Shown piece after piece: positions 24,853 through 36,832 of a DNA stretch of 64,000 nt (its first letter is position 1; each line of letters begins with the position of its first letter). The stretch lies in NCBI RefSeq assembly GCF_010183535.1, contig NC_071328.1, positions 10,912,001 through 10,976,000 on the forward strand, read 5' to 3'. The notes below the pieces were generated by a model. It was not told where the DNA came from. It made no database searches and saw only the letters and a list, made by a program, of their open reading frames with translations. The position numbers and the translations under genes are program-made. The DNA is from Caenorhabditis remanei. Its lineage: Eukaryota; Nematoda; Chromadorea; Rhabditida; Rhabditidae.

Positions 24853-27800
24853 CTACTGGCGTTCGTAAAATAGCAAATGACAACGATACGACACTGCATC
24901 GATAACTTCTCCAACAGAAACATCCGTTATTTTGTGATCATCACATTTGAGCCACTTATCATCGTTGAGGTTCTTCGTGTAAGCATAGTAGTGCCCGAAC
25001 TTCATATTGCCAATATGACAAATAGCAGCGATGAGTTGATATGTACACAATTCTGAAGGATCAGCTTCCTGTAAAGTTGGACATGGTCACGTCATTCCTA
25101 TCATTATACTGTACAAACCTTTGGCTTCTTTTCCGTGTTGCAACTTCTTGTAGGTTTCTGTTTAGTCGGAAGCTTGGCTGGAGTTATGGTTTTGTTTTTT
25201 GAAGAAGATTCAGCATTTTTAGATATTTCAGCATCGCCTTCTTCTCCGCCATCACGTACACATCTTCTTTTATGAGCTCTCCGATCTCTAGAATCCGCAC
25301 CATGTTTTTTTAATGATGTCACTGGTTCGTAATGTTCACTGAGATTATTCAAATAAATCGACCCTTTCTTTGATGCTACTCCAGTCTGCGGTTGTTGCAA
25401 TGACCAACCAGATGGTAGGAAGGTGTAAATGTTAACGTTCAGGAGTTTGGATATGGCGGCTATTTCGCATCCGGTGGCCCATGTTGCATCTTTGCTCATA
25501 TCGCGCACATGTATCTCGTAGCTTGGAGCTGTGCAGTGTTTCTCTAGAGCGGATTGGTTGTTCTTCATATATTCAACCAATACTTTCCGTACTTGTTTGT
25601 GGTGTCCCTCAGTTCCAGTCAAAAACCACGAGATAGCACGAAAGAAGCAATTTCCGTCGCCGTCTATTATACTCTTTTCATCGGGATAGTCACTTTTCTT
25701 CATATCGGTGGATGGTTTATCTTTGAGAATTGAAGCGTGGTATCTGTAATTATTTATCAGAAATTCAGTTAGCTGCAGTTTGAGCTTACTCCATAAACTT
25801 TTTATTGTATTTGATTCCGAGCAAACGGGCCATCTTTTTCAGCTCTTCGGGACAACTAATGAGTTCGAAATAAAATGGATTGTTGATTATCTCGTTATCA
25901 AATTGTATGTCATCGTCTTCTGAAGGTTCTTTCGCTCCTCCCAGCACTTTAAAAGGACTCGAGCACTTCATACCTCCGTTCAACATCAGATTTTTCGTTG
26001 AGGTTATTTTTGAAGACGATATCTGTGGAGTTCCCACACCATTCAAATTTAAATTTTCGTCGCTTTTGCATACTTTTGCGAAAGAAGTAAACTTTGTGAG
26101 ATCCAATTTTAGAGGAACATTTATTTGGCGGGAGTCTTTTCTTGAACCATCTTCCCCCCCGGAGTGCTGCGTCCGTAGTGGATTCAATATGATACATCTG
26201 AAAGATACAAATCGTAGGAATATAATAGACGTGATCTGACCATGAGTTTCGAAAAACTAGACTTACGGTGAGAATTTAACAAATCTTTCCCGAACAAATG
26301 CGTCTTCCGTGTTACACGACGAGCATCTCTTATCCAGAGATTCCGTTGCAAAGTAGACGTCTAACAGATCCCCTAACTCAATCGATCCATTTCTTGTTTC
26401 ACTGATAATTAATATTTGGTTGTGTAGGAGTTGTGTAGCTAGTTTACTTACTCAATTGCAAGTTGAACAATGAGATTTGAAACTGATTCCACACTTTTCT
26501 TTGAGCAATTCACGCATTGATACTCTTTTTCAGTTATAGACTGTATTGCATGCATCGGATTTAATCCAGCCAAAGCCTTCACAAACACCGGGCTTTCATT
26601 GCTCTTCACATCAGGTGGACTTTTCACTTTGTCCTTTATTACATCGTTAATGCAGTCGATCACCAGTAGTAGGTATTCGTGAACATCTTGCTGCTCTGGA
26701 GTGTGAAATCTACCAACGAGAAATCCTGCGCTTCGTCGAATCTCCTTGAGCTTCTGGAAAAAATTACGAATAATGATCAGGCATCAATTGAATAAGTTGA
26801 CTGACTTGGATTGATACAATATCAGGTGTTCTAGTCAAATGTTGAATCATTGTCAGGAAGCCTTCAAAAACGTTGAGTTTGAACTTCATTATGCTATCAT
26901 CCTCTACATTAAACACGCGACTGTACATGGACGTGACTCTTGAGAGTTGATTACAACGTGAAACAATTGAGGGAGACGAAGCAAACGCCTGCATTGTTGC
27001 GTTGAAAAAACATGAGTTTCCGGTGTTTTTCAGACTGAAACAACAAATACATCTGAATTTAAAAGTCTATAGATGTCGAAAAATACCCTTTCTTTCGAGG
27101 GATGGTTTCTGGCATCAACATGTTCAGTTTTTCGCGGTGTGCATCTGCAGAGTTCTGTAAACCGTTTCTCGATCCATTTTGTGTAGCAAGCTTTTCGTTG
27201 GATCTTAGTTGCGACACTCTTGCATGTTGACCAGGTGATTTTGTTGACGATGTGTTTGGCTCTCTGAATTTTTTAAACGTTAGCTAGATATGTGATATTG
27301 TCAGGTGAGTGAAGTTACCATACTTTGTAGGGTCATTTGAACAACAAAACCGTTGAGAGGGGGAGGGGTTCAAATATTTACCTTTTATATATGTTCGGAT
27401 TTCCTGAGCTCGTGCTAGGTTTTTGGGCAGATCCTGGCGCTACATTGAAATTTCTCGGAGATATGGAACTCACTGGAGGTAGCAGTGGTTTTCGTTTGGG
27501 ACTTGGAGAATAGCTGTTTGCACTGACGGAAGGTTTCATTACAGGAATCTTCGGTGCATACTCTTGGTACCTGAAAAAGATCATACTAAAAAATAGTATA
27601 GAAGAATTGAAGCCTATCTTTGAAAAATAGATTTGTAATTTTTAGGCCGGATTCAGTCAAAAGACTCAAAAAATTTCGGAAGTTTGGATTTGGTAATTAA
27701 ATCCCGGCTCGACCGGATCGGTAGAGATTCTCAAAACGGTCCAGCCTGCGACAACTCTGTTGAAAAAAAAACAAGTTTAAAAAGATATATCCGAAAGTCA

Positions 27801-28447
27801 TTTGAGAATGTTAAAGAAGTTGGATAAGCATTCATTGTCAGAACCTATACAGCTTAATGCAAAAATAGCTTATTGGATTCCATAGAAACTGTCTTTATTT
27901 TGATACTTTACTGACTGATTCTCTTTAGTGGGAACTGATGAAGTTATACTTCGCTGTGGACCAACTGTTGGGACGTGCGTAGTTTTCGCTCGTACTTGTT
28001 GTACTTCTGAAAATGCAGATAGATCATGTGATTTTTTAAATTTTACTCACTATCTTTATTCGCTTCAAGGAATTTATTGTATTCCTCAACTACATATTGA
28101 GCGTAATCTCGGTTTGAATTATGGAATGCCAACTTTAGTCCCGGCCTGAAATAAAATAATTTTGTTTCCGTGAGTTTGTATAGCCTTTATGAATTATTTT
28201 AATACCAACACACTTACGAGCTTGCGAATTGGATGGAAAGAACAGTTCTTTCTCGCACATCTGGGTGCTTCAATGGTTTGTTTAATAATAGAGAGGAATC
28301 GAATTCTCGAACTGTTTCAAAACTTGAAGCTTTTAACACTTTGATCGTGCGTCCTTCGAATTTTATTCTATGATCTTTTAGAGTAATTAGCATTTTTTCT
28401 GATGTATTCGCGAAGATCGTGACATCTACCACGAATTTGTCTGTCAT
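24853..28447 (-). CDS. duo-3: Dual deubiquitinase: USP domain with an OTU domain inserted (paralogue B)
   Basis: Architecture mirrors paralogue A on the same strand. The start is MTDKFVVDVTIFANTSEKML. The USP Cys box is LKNTGNSCFFNATMQAFAS. A finger-type CxxC is YQCVNCSKK. The OTU Cys box is IIDGDGNCFFRAISWFLTGT and the OTU His box is YLNNLSEHYEPVTSL. The USP His box is HIGNMKFGHYYAYTKN, ending LLFYERQ. All catalytic Cys and His residues I can identify are kept. The ATG again abuts an ATTTCAG acceptor. The linker regions differ strongly from paralogue A while protease motifs and exon order are kept, pointing to an old tandem duplication. The symbol duo-3 is from memory of this region and could belong to the sister gene. 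Confidence 0.87.
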
Positions 28448-28645
28448 CTGAAATAGTCTGGATAATTTTGTCAAGAAGCAACGATAAGAAGTTATAAAAA
28501 GAGGTTGAACTATAAAATAATGCGTGAACTCCTAGATCCTTATCAGTTAGTTTCATCATAAATAGAAAGATTATAAGAGGAGAAACGTTATTTCCCTTAT
28601 TCATCTCAACCCTAGAACCACATTTCGATTCGCAGCTCATTGAAG

Positions 28646-29114
28646 ATGGCTCATGTCGAGAGTTTCTACTTGGATGCCAACTTGGAAAGTGACGCAGCTA
28701 CTCTGCCTGTCACTGAGAATGACTTGGTATGATAATGAAAAAGTCAATGCTTACTAATCAGTTATTGTTCAGATGGAAGCGCAGTTCATTGCTGATTCTC
28801 CACTAAATAACGATGCCATCACTCGCATCGTTGGTGCTCAACTTAAATTTGAGAGAAACAGTCAAGTTGTTTCCGACTACTGTGTCGAAGCTCAACAATC
28901 AATGGAGCTAGAAAATCCGAATCTCGTTGCAATGAGCAGCTCGATTCTCGATAACCATAAGTATTTCGCACCACCACAAAATACTGATGCATCGCAGTAC
29001 GTCTGGAACCCAACTGACGCCGTCTCTTCTCATCATCAATACGTGGCACAGAGCCCGAACATCTACACTAACGACTACATGACTAGCGAACCATCCGACT
29101 ATGTTTACATGTAA
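28646..29114 (+). CDS. Small acidic protein of unknown function
   Basis: Two exons (28646-28726, 28773-29114) give 140 residues starting MAHVESFYLDANLESDAATL and ending SEPSDYVYM. There is no signal peptide or membrane segment. The C-terminal half is rich in Tyr, Ser, Gln and Asn (HHQYVAQSPNIYTNDYMT), suggesting a disordered protein. I do not recognise a family. It is divergent from paralogue B, with 198 bases between the two starts, so the promoters overlap. AATAAA lies just after the stop. Confidence 0.75.
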
Positions 29115-29353
29115 ATTGAATAAAGATGCTAGGCTAACTATGAAGAATTATACTTATAAAAGAAGATTAATAAACAAGGGACAGTATGAGAAAGATTTAA
29201 ACTTTCGCTTCATAGAAAACAAATATCTCCCATATTGAGAACGTAAGTTTTTATCACAGATGAGAAATTACAATTTCCCTGCAGGAAACTACAGAGGTGT
29301 ATCGAAATTAACATGACAACATGACAAAGTAAATATAAATACATAACAAGGTG

Positions 29354-30268
29354 TTAATCAGCATCAGAATCAGATAAATATTCCGAATAATCTTCTTCGT
29401 TCACTCGATTTTCCTTCATCGCTTTGTCGAGGAGAGCAGCAATATCAGCGTCCTTGAATAGATTACTACGTGATAGCCTCATTTTTCATGTGAGCTCACC
29501 TTTGTCACGTCAATCGGCAGCTTCTGATCTTGGTTTCGAATGAAAGGGCTCGCGGCAGCAGTCAGAAGTAATCTCACGCACTCAACATGTCCTTTGTAAG
29601 CAGCTGCATGAAGTGGGGTATCACCGAGTTTATTCTGAACAAATACTCTTCCCACTACATTCATATATTCTCTGGACAGGACACAAACCTGAACGGAAAC
29701 AGCAACTTTTTTGTCTTTAAGCAAAGTGTCCACAGCAGTTACGTGACCTCCATGTGCAGCCCAATATAGTGGAGTTGCCCCGGATTTGTCCAGTGAATTG
29801 ACGGAGACTCGCTCCCTGAGACATTCACACAACATATCCATATTCCCTCGTCGCGCAGCCTCATGGAGAGGGTTGGGTAATTCTTCCATGTTTTCACTTA
29901 TTACTGAAAATAAAAATTAGATATAGATATCTTTCAGGTCTTCTTTTTCTTTCCAATAACTCGATTTCATTTAACAACTTTTACAATTATTATTTGGAAA
30001 CTACGCTAACCATAATTTGCGGGAACTAATCCTTTTTTACCACCGATGCTCGCTTGAAACCAATCTTTGTTTGGCTGCTCGTCGCTAACATACATCAGGT
30101 CTCCTTCGCTAAATGTTAGCTCTTGGTCCTGAAATTTTGGAATTTTTTGTTGAAAGAGGATTCAAGATCTCACAGATCTGGCCTGAAAATCGTAGAGCGC
30201 TCGGAAAACTTTCACTCTCCCTGGTTTGGGTGCAGGTGGTGGTGGAGCCATCGGGCGAGCAGTGGACA
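29354..30268 (-). CDS. Osteoclast-stimulating factor 1 (OSTF1) homologue: SH3 plus ankyrin repeats
   Basis: Four exons on the minus strand. The start is MSTARPMAPPPPAPKPGRVK, very like the OSTF1 Pro-rich lead. An SH3 domain follows (VKVFRALYDFQA, LTFSEGDLMYVSD, GLVPANYV). Three ankyrin repeats come next (NPLHEAARRGNMDML, ATPLYWAAHGGHVTAVDTLL, NKLGDTPLHAAAYKGHVECV), then an acidic tail (EEDYSEYLSDSDAD). Length is about that of human OSTF1 (214). OSTF1 is an intracellular adaptor binding Src-family and other partners through SH3. The ATG directly follows TTTTCAAG, a probable trans-splice acceptor. It lies 250 bases downstream of ska-1 on the same strand, so the two are probably an operon. Confidence 0.93.
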
Positions 30269-30517
30269 TCTTGAAATTATTTTTTACAATAAAAGTTTAC
30301 AGTGTAAATTTGTTCAGAACGAAAAGATAGCATCAGCGATCCAATCAAAAGAATCATCGAAACGAACAGAAAATTAGAAAAAAAAATCAGGATACATATC
30401 TATATATATACGGTATATGTACAGACAGAACAGTTCATAACGATGAAGACCACCTCCCAGAAGGTGAAAGAAACAATCAAACGATTAAATACTTTAGTGT
30501 CAAATATAGTGTCACTT

Positions 30518-31374
30518 CTATGAATAGTAAAAAGTGAGTGGACCACATCGTTCTTCTCGAACTCGGCGAATATGTCGGAGACATGGAATGGCTTTAGCAA
30601 ATGATGGCCGCAGACGTTCTTGCAACAATGGGCGAATATCATTTTCGATGAAGAATAGTGTCGTTGGGAGACGTCCTTTTGCTTTGATTTCCTGAAAAAG
30701 TATGTTTGTATGATTTTAATATCACTGTGATTATCTTGTATACGAAGTGGTTCAGAAATATTTGATGAAACTCACCAATTCTCTCCAACTGTCCAACATC
30801 TCTCTGTCGATTCTCGTCAATTGCCTATTTGTTTTTGAGAGAATATTGTTCTTTTTTGTCAAAAACTCATCCATTTTCCCAACAATTTCATTCAAGTTAT
30901 CCAATGTCAACCGTCCCAGTTGATATTTTGGAATCGTCTTGAATTCTTGCTCAGATATTTGTGCAACGATTCGAATTTCCTTTTCAACGTTTTTAGAGAG
31001 TTCATCTTTGTTTTTAACTTCTTCCTTGTCGGTAGTGTTTGACTTTTCCGAAGATTGTGCACAAGATTCCATCTGGTTTGTAACGGGTGTAACCTCAATT
31101 CCGAGGAATTTGTACAATTCATCTATAGAACAACTAGTACAAGTTTCTTCGCATGGATCCACTAGTTTTTTCCGGGTATTCGTGATATCTTCGAGTAAAA
31201 CTTTGATATTGTTCATTGATTTAGTAATGGGAGTCAACGCTGGAAAAAGTTATATAATTACGTTATGAAATACAAAAAAGCGACTTACTTGCATCAAAAT
31301 TAGGAATATTCTCTCGGAACATACTGAATTTTTCAATGTTTTCAGTGTTTAAACTATCCATAAAGCTTTCCATG
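30518..31374 (-). CDS. ska-1: Spindle and kinetochore-associated protein SKA1
   Basis: Exons from ATG 31374 to a stop at 30518. The N-terminal half is helical and acidic or lysine-rich, with a CEETCTSCS cluster. The C-terminal microtubule-binding domain is recognisable: [15 protein letters not shown] matches the SKA1 KGRL-x-NQIN stretch, [13 protein letters not shown] matches RYFIVEADI, and [20 protein letters not shown] matches LNILRHCRRLSEVRGGGLTR. SKA1 helps kinetochores track depolymerising microtubules. The gene is the upstream partner of the OSTF1 homologue and is divergent from the tail-anchored gene at 31657. Confidence 0.9.
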
Positions 31375-31656
31375 TTGAATGAATTATGATTAACAGTGAT
31401 TTTTCCGGTCAATAAACAAGAAAAAATTGCTTGAGCAATGAGTCACATTCGCGCCTATTCATTTTAGAATTCGTCCGAGAGGAGAACACGAGCTGTTCAG
31501 TAGTGCGCGTTTACTATACGTATTTCTAGTCCGCGTTACCGACGGAGACGAATTTGAAAATTTTTAATGTGAGCTTGCAGGCTTGTAAACTGTAAATCTA
31601 GTATTAATGTATTGTAACCACTTCAAAAGCTCACCAAAAAGGCAACTACACTGAAA

Positions 31657-32247
31657 ATGGAAGAAAAAGACGATTACGATGTATTTATCGAAGAAGCAGA
31701 AAACGTAATCGAGCATTACACAGCGGGTGAAGATGTAAGTGAAATATTTTTTTTTCAAAAAATTTTCCAAATAACGTTTTTTTAAGGTACAATATGAATT
31801 AAATCGATTACTTGAACGAGCTCTTCTTGTTGATCCAATAAATGCTCCATGCAGAGATGCCGAAGCCATCAACGCCTATAATTTATTGAAGGTCGGTGAC
31901 GCTTTGATGATATGGTTAAAACAAAACAAAAAACATTATTCAGCGCGCTATAGACACAGAGAGCCCCATAAACATCCCAATCACCCCTATTATCCGTCAA
32001 CGACAAAGATCTCACTCTTCAAATGATCATAATAACGTGAGTGTTATATTGTTTTCCTGTTGAGTGAAGAATCTTTCCAAAAAGTACATAATTAAAACTT
32101 GAAAACATTCAGGCATCGACAAACTCTCCAGCTGAACCTGCCCTACATTCCAGATTTCCTGTTCTCATTTGTTTTATAATTTTTATCCTTCTTTGTCTTA
32201 TATACTATCTAATCTTGCCACCACCATGTCCTCGCCCACTTTGGTGA
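31657..32247 (+). CDS. Probable tail-anchored membrane protein
   Basis: Four exons (31657-31734, 31787-31891, 31944-32036, 32113-32247) give 136 residues. The acidic N-terminus (MEEKDDYDVFIEEAENVIEH) is followed by a helical region (LNRLLERALLVDPINAPC) that could be a degenerate TPR-like helix pair. A polar linker comes next, then a single hydrophobic helix (VLICFIIFILLCLIYYLIL) near the C-terminus, ending PPPCPRPLW. One membrane segment at the very end with no signal peptide means a tail-anchored topology. I know no named family for it. Confidence 0.8.
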
Positions 32248-32403
32248 GAAATTAATAACATATGTAAGTATTCTCTCATTGAAAGAGAAATTGTTTATTA
32301 TTAGGCAGAAGTACAAAGAAATTTTAGAAAATAAACTCGATATGATCAAAAAATAACAATTGAACCGTAAAACCTAACAAATTAAAACAAGGTCAGAGAT
32401 CAG

Positions 32404-34848
32404 TCACCCTCGGTGACGATGCTTGCAATACATCGTGCAATTATGGCATCAGATTCTTTGTTGGTCGAGAACACTTTCCTGCAAAAAATCTGTAAAATCT
32501 GAAACGAAAACTAATATTTCTTACAGTAACAGAAAGTCTTCATCTTCGGGATAAACTATTGTATCTGTGCGGAGTTTGATAGGTGCGTCTTTTTTTAGAT
32601 GCAGCTTTTGAAGAGCAGCTTCTTGAAGAGCCTACAAAGTATTAGATACACACGAATAAATGTTTTCCCAACTCACTTCAGCTTCTTCTTCTTGTAACGT
32701 CGGTTGGGGATACACAGCAAAAATGTCAAGCTCATCTTTAGGATCGCCGTCGTTTCTTATCAATCCTTTGTCTCGTTCGATATCCTTGAAAACACACTGC
32801 GATGAAATAAATTACAAAATTAAAACAAAAGTGAAGCAAATACCTTAATAGTCTTCCGACATCTATGGTAATGTGATGCAGCACGATTTCCATTCCATGA
32901 ACTAAAACCGCATTCACATTCGAACAACGTATTTCCAGTGCAAGTTAGATCATATCCCTGTCGTTCTTCGTCTTCATCACATGCCACTTCGTTACTAATA
33001 CGATGTCCTTCTGGAGTTTGAAGAAATTTCTTCTGCAGGATACTGATTTTCTTAGGGTTCGACATGCGCTCTACTTCTACTTTTTCATGAATCTTCGGAC
33101 GTTCATGAACCTGCCAAAGAGGGTCCAGAAGAGTGTGATCTTGACCTCGATGGTAATCAAGAGAAGCACGATCATTGAATGTCAGTGAACACATATGGCA
33201 ACGATACTGCGCACTAGTGGAATGACGTTGCATATGTTCCACGAATGAATTGACGAAAATATGTTTACTCCGACGAGCTGTTGGTCGCAATTCTTCTTGA
33301 TACAAGCAGATTGGACAAACGAGTGTCCTGAAAATTATCAAGAATTTTCGAGTAGATTAAGATTGAATCTCACTCATTGATGTGTCTTTCAATGAAATGT
33401 TCATAGAAATAAGCTCTAACTGATGTTCGGTAGTTGCATTTCTTGCATTTATATGGAGCTTCGCCTGATATGTGTTTCCTCTTATGTGCTTCGAGAATCG
33501 ATGTGCTTTCGAACTAAAAATATCAGAAATTAAACATGTGGAGGCATGTGAGACTCACATTAATTTCACAGATGTTACATATCGTCTTTGTCTTGTCCTG
33601 ATCAAAATGACATTTGGAACGATGTTGGTGCATCAAGTAAATGGTTTTGAAAACTGCTTGACAATACTCGCAGGTTCTAATTTTCTTCAATGCAAGAACA
33701 CTCCATTTGGAGAGAGCGGCAGTATCGTGAAAATTGCTCGGTATTCGAACTTGTGTCCTGAAGTATAAATTTATATGAAGAAAAATATACTGAGAGGACT
33801 TACTGTGTTTCTTTTTTCTTTCTTGGTATGAATGGTGGATCATAAACTATATGTGACCATAAATGATTAATGAATCCCACAACGCTGTCACATAGCTTAT
33901 AACACTTCGCAGCGTTGAAAGAACACTGGAAATTTAACAAAATTGAAATCAGAGTTGAATGAAGCTTTGTGAAAAACGTACCACAAACTGCCCTTCAAGC
34001 TTCTTTGTGCTGAATCGAGAAGAACGTCGAGATGGCTCATAGCCTTCTGTTGCCTCAAACATATAATGTCCGTTATAGACTGCTGGAACTGTTGTATTCT
34101 GACTGTTTCGTTGTCTTAGGGATGGAGTAGATTGATGAGAAACATTGGGAACGGCTGGAGATGGCGATGGTCTGGAAAACTTTATAATTGTATGCTGTAG
34201 TAATTCCTCATTCTATTTCCGATTTCCTTCCAGCTATTGGGAGACAATGATTGAAGTGCATCTACTCTTTTCATAAGAAACGTGAGAAAATCATGCATCT
34301 CGGTGATAGATTCTAGAAAAACTAGAAAAATGTATGCAAGACAGAGATGGAATGATTATAGTACCGGTGTTTTCCAAATATTCTCATTTTACAAAACTTG
34401 AGTTTATTCGAAATTCACATTCTCATTTTTTAATTTCTAAGAGTCAGATTTTTAAAATAAAAATGTTTTTTTTTAAACTTTTAGGAAATTGTACCTTTTC
34501 AATGCTCTTGGAATAGAATTTTGGAAGCTCGTGTGAGCGATAACTGGTGGAAGTGCATAACTTTGAAGTGGATTAAATCCTGCATTTTGACTGCTTGACT
34601 GGTTTCTGCCTAACACATTCGCTAGCGTCCTGATTCCGAATTGTTCCAAATTGATCTTCGAAACTGTGGAGATATGTGCAGTTGCGCCAAGGCTGTTATC
34701 AACTTGGTTCAGGGAAGTGCTGCTGAAAAAAAACAATGAACACTTCGTCTGAACTATTGCCTCACGTTCTGAGTACATCTGGGGCTGGTTTCGGTGTTAT
34801 ATCGATGATGTCGTCGTCATCATCAGATAATGTGATCACTTCTGCCAT
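32404..34848 (-). CDS. C2H2 zinc-finger protein, ZNF280/POGZ-like
   Basis: Multi-exon minus-strand gene. The N-terminus MAEVITLSDDDDDIIDITPK contains a hydrophobic-plus-acidic SUMO-interaction-like motif. A disordered Ser/Pro/Asn-rich stretch follows. At least five zinc fingers are visible: CEYCQAVFKTIYLMHQHRSK, CNICEINFESTSILEAHKRK, CKKCNYRTSVRAYFYEHFIE, CPICLY with a later H..H pair, and CHMCSLTFNDRASLDYHRGQ. Another Cys cluster (FECECGFSSWNGNRAASHYH) lies near the end. The order of fingers and SIM-like start are reminiscent of ZNF280/POGZ-type chromatin proteins; that match is from memory. A DNA- or chromatin-binding nuclear role is inferred. Confidence 0.83.
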
Positions 34849-36832
34849 CGTACTGACCACCAGATGATACTTTGACGCGTCTGTAAAAGGGATATTTAGA
34901 TTAATTAACTCTAGAACTAGATGGTTAAAGGTTCGGAAGAATCGATCTGTTGATCTAGCATGCGCGGGTGAAGGCTGGACAACCAGTGACGGTGAGCGCT
35001 TTTCTAATCGAGAGACGCAGAGTGTAGAGGAAAAGAGCGAAATATGTGGTTGAGTGACGCGACGACTTGTTTTCTTTCCGATTGTTAATGCTCTTTCAGA
35101 ATTATTCAAAATATAGGCTGAGCATCCGTGAACAATGACACAGACATTATGGAACATATAATTCGAAAAGAGATTCATACATGACTCGAACAGCGTACTC
35201 ACTGCGTAGCAACTTATTTGAGTAGGAGAGAAACTAGCACGGCACGCTTCTTTCAACCGCGCTCTACCGAAACCGAAGAAATTTGTGTGCGAAGTTGAGA
35301 GACTCGGAGAAGAAGCGAAATGTTCGAGGGAATTTCGGTGGAGCGCAGTTGTAAGAACTGTGCCGAGCTAATACAAAACTAACTCTATTTAACAAACATG
35401 ATAATCATTGAGCATGCTAGAATTAATGCGTCAGGGCGCCATCAGTGGTGCGATAGAGCACAAACCGCAAGGGATCACAGGGAGTTAACTGAGTCAGCCT
35501 AGATAGATAGATTGGGTGATGAATCTTGCAGACAGCACAGTGAGCCAACATCAGGCAGAACACTCTGTTCAAAACTACTCTATCATTTCGTAAATAATAG
35601 AGTATGAAAAAATGGGGACCAGGTTTCCCAAATCAATTATTGGGTCAAGACTGGACCTAGGCAGTGGGTTTTGAATTGATGAAAAATCAGACTTGTCAAA
35701 AATAGGGCCGAAATTTCTCTCGGCCCAGCCCGGCTCGGTCGGCCCGGATTCAAAAATGTGTACTCATTTTGTAACACAATTTTCTGAAATTTTTCGAAAA
35801 TTTAGAGTAAAAATGCTTAAATTATCATACATATTTACCTTTTTATTGAATTTGGAATATTTATTCGAAAACTTTTTTTTTCAAAAAATTTCCAAAAAAC
35901 ATCAAACTTTCAAAAAAAATTTTTTTAAGTTTTAAAAGCGGGCCGGGCCGGGCAGAGAATATTTTTGATTTCGGCCCGGCCCGGCCCGTGACAACTCTGA
36001 TGAAACAGTATTGAAAACCAAGGAGACGCAGTGATAAATATGAGTGTGTGATCTTTTTGAGGAGTCGGCGTCTCTTCCTTGTCAATGATGTTTCCTTCTT
36101 TGAGTCTCATTCTCTCTCTCGAATTTTATCAGTTGAGCGCGGTGGTCAGACCAATAGTTAAAAATAAAAGCAAACCGGTCTCATTCTACAAATATTTTAG
36201 GATCTATTCATACGGATGCTAATGGATTATGTATAATCTAAAGAATTCGATATGCAGCAAAGACGAAATATATGTTGAAAAATACAGATTTCAATTTGAG
36301 AAATGCAGAGATTTGAAAAAATTTTGAAGGACAAATGCGGTGTCCATTTAGTGTATTTAGTTAGTGTATGCAACTGCGGGCACTATGCGTCTAATAGTAA
36401 ATACCGTGTTCGTGCGGCGCAGTGAGAGGGGCGTTTCGCGCTCCGCCTTAGCAATACTGTCGCACACTTCTGCCAACAACGTTCACGATTTTCCGAATGT
36501 GATATCGACTTGAATGTTTTTCACGAAAAACTTACTTTTTGAACCTAGGTTTGTGAGACTGCCAGGAACAGCATAGAATGGATAAACAGTAGTTTTAAGA
36601 CTTGCTGCACCTCGAAGAATCGCGGATCGAACGAAAATACCCCTGAAAACTGGTTTTCCTGAACCCCGAATGTTTACTGTCAGTCAGATTCGAGAAGAAA
36701 TACGACTCGTATGTAACATGTTACGTAACATTTAGTTCCAGAACTATAAGAATAAACATTCATCGAATAAAAAGGTTCCACTGAATTAAAATTTTAAAAT
36801 GATAATAAAAACACAAGAGAATAAGAAAATAT
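34849..36832. other. Two-kilobase region between mus-101 and the zinc-finger gene
   Basis: No supported coding exon. It contains an inverted-repeat element with GGCCGGGCC arms (separate feature) and a GC-rich stretch at about 36370-36470 (GTGCGGCGCAGTGAGAGGGG, then CGTTTCGCGCTCCGCC). The rest is AT-rich. It must hold the zinc-finger gene's promoter and the mus-101 3' end. An upstream untranslated exon of the zinc-finger gene is possible. Confidence 0.5.
35686..35999. repeat. Inverted-repeat element with GGCCGGGCC-rich arms
   Basis: The left side reads CAGACTTGTCAAAAATAGGGCC then CGGCCCAGCCCGG. The right side reads GCGGGCCGGGCCGGGCAG then CGGCCCGTGACAACTCTG. The outer ends are imperfect inverted copies (CAGACTTGTCA against CAGAGTTGTCA) around an AT-rich core. 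CAGRGTTG-like ends suggest a hAT-type non-autonomous element, but I do not see a clean 8-bp target duplication. A related fragment (CCGGATCGG then GACAACTCTG) lies near 27640-27770. Confidence 0.6.

Noticed and set aside
35430..35520. tRNA-like stretch with GC-rich stems
   Set aside because: No A-box or B-box consensus and no cloverleaf could be drawn. No tRNA, rRNA or spliced-leader RNA gene was found anywhere in the window.
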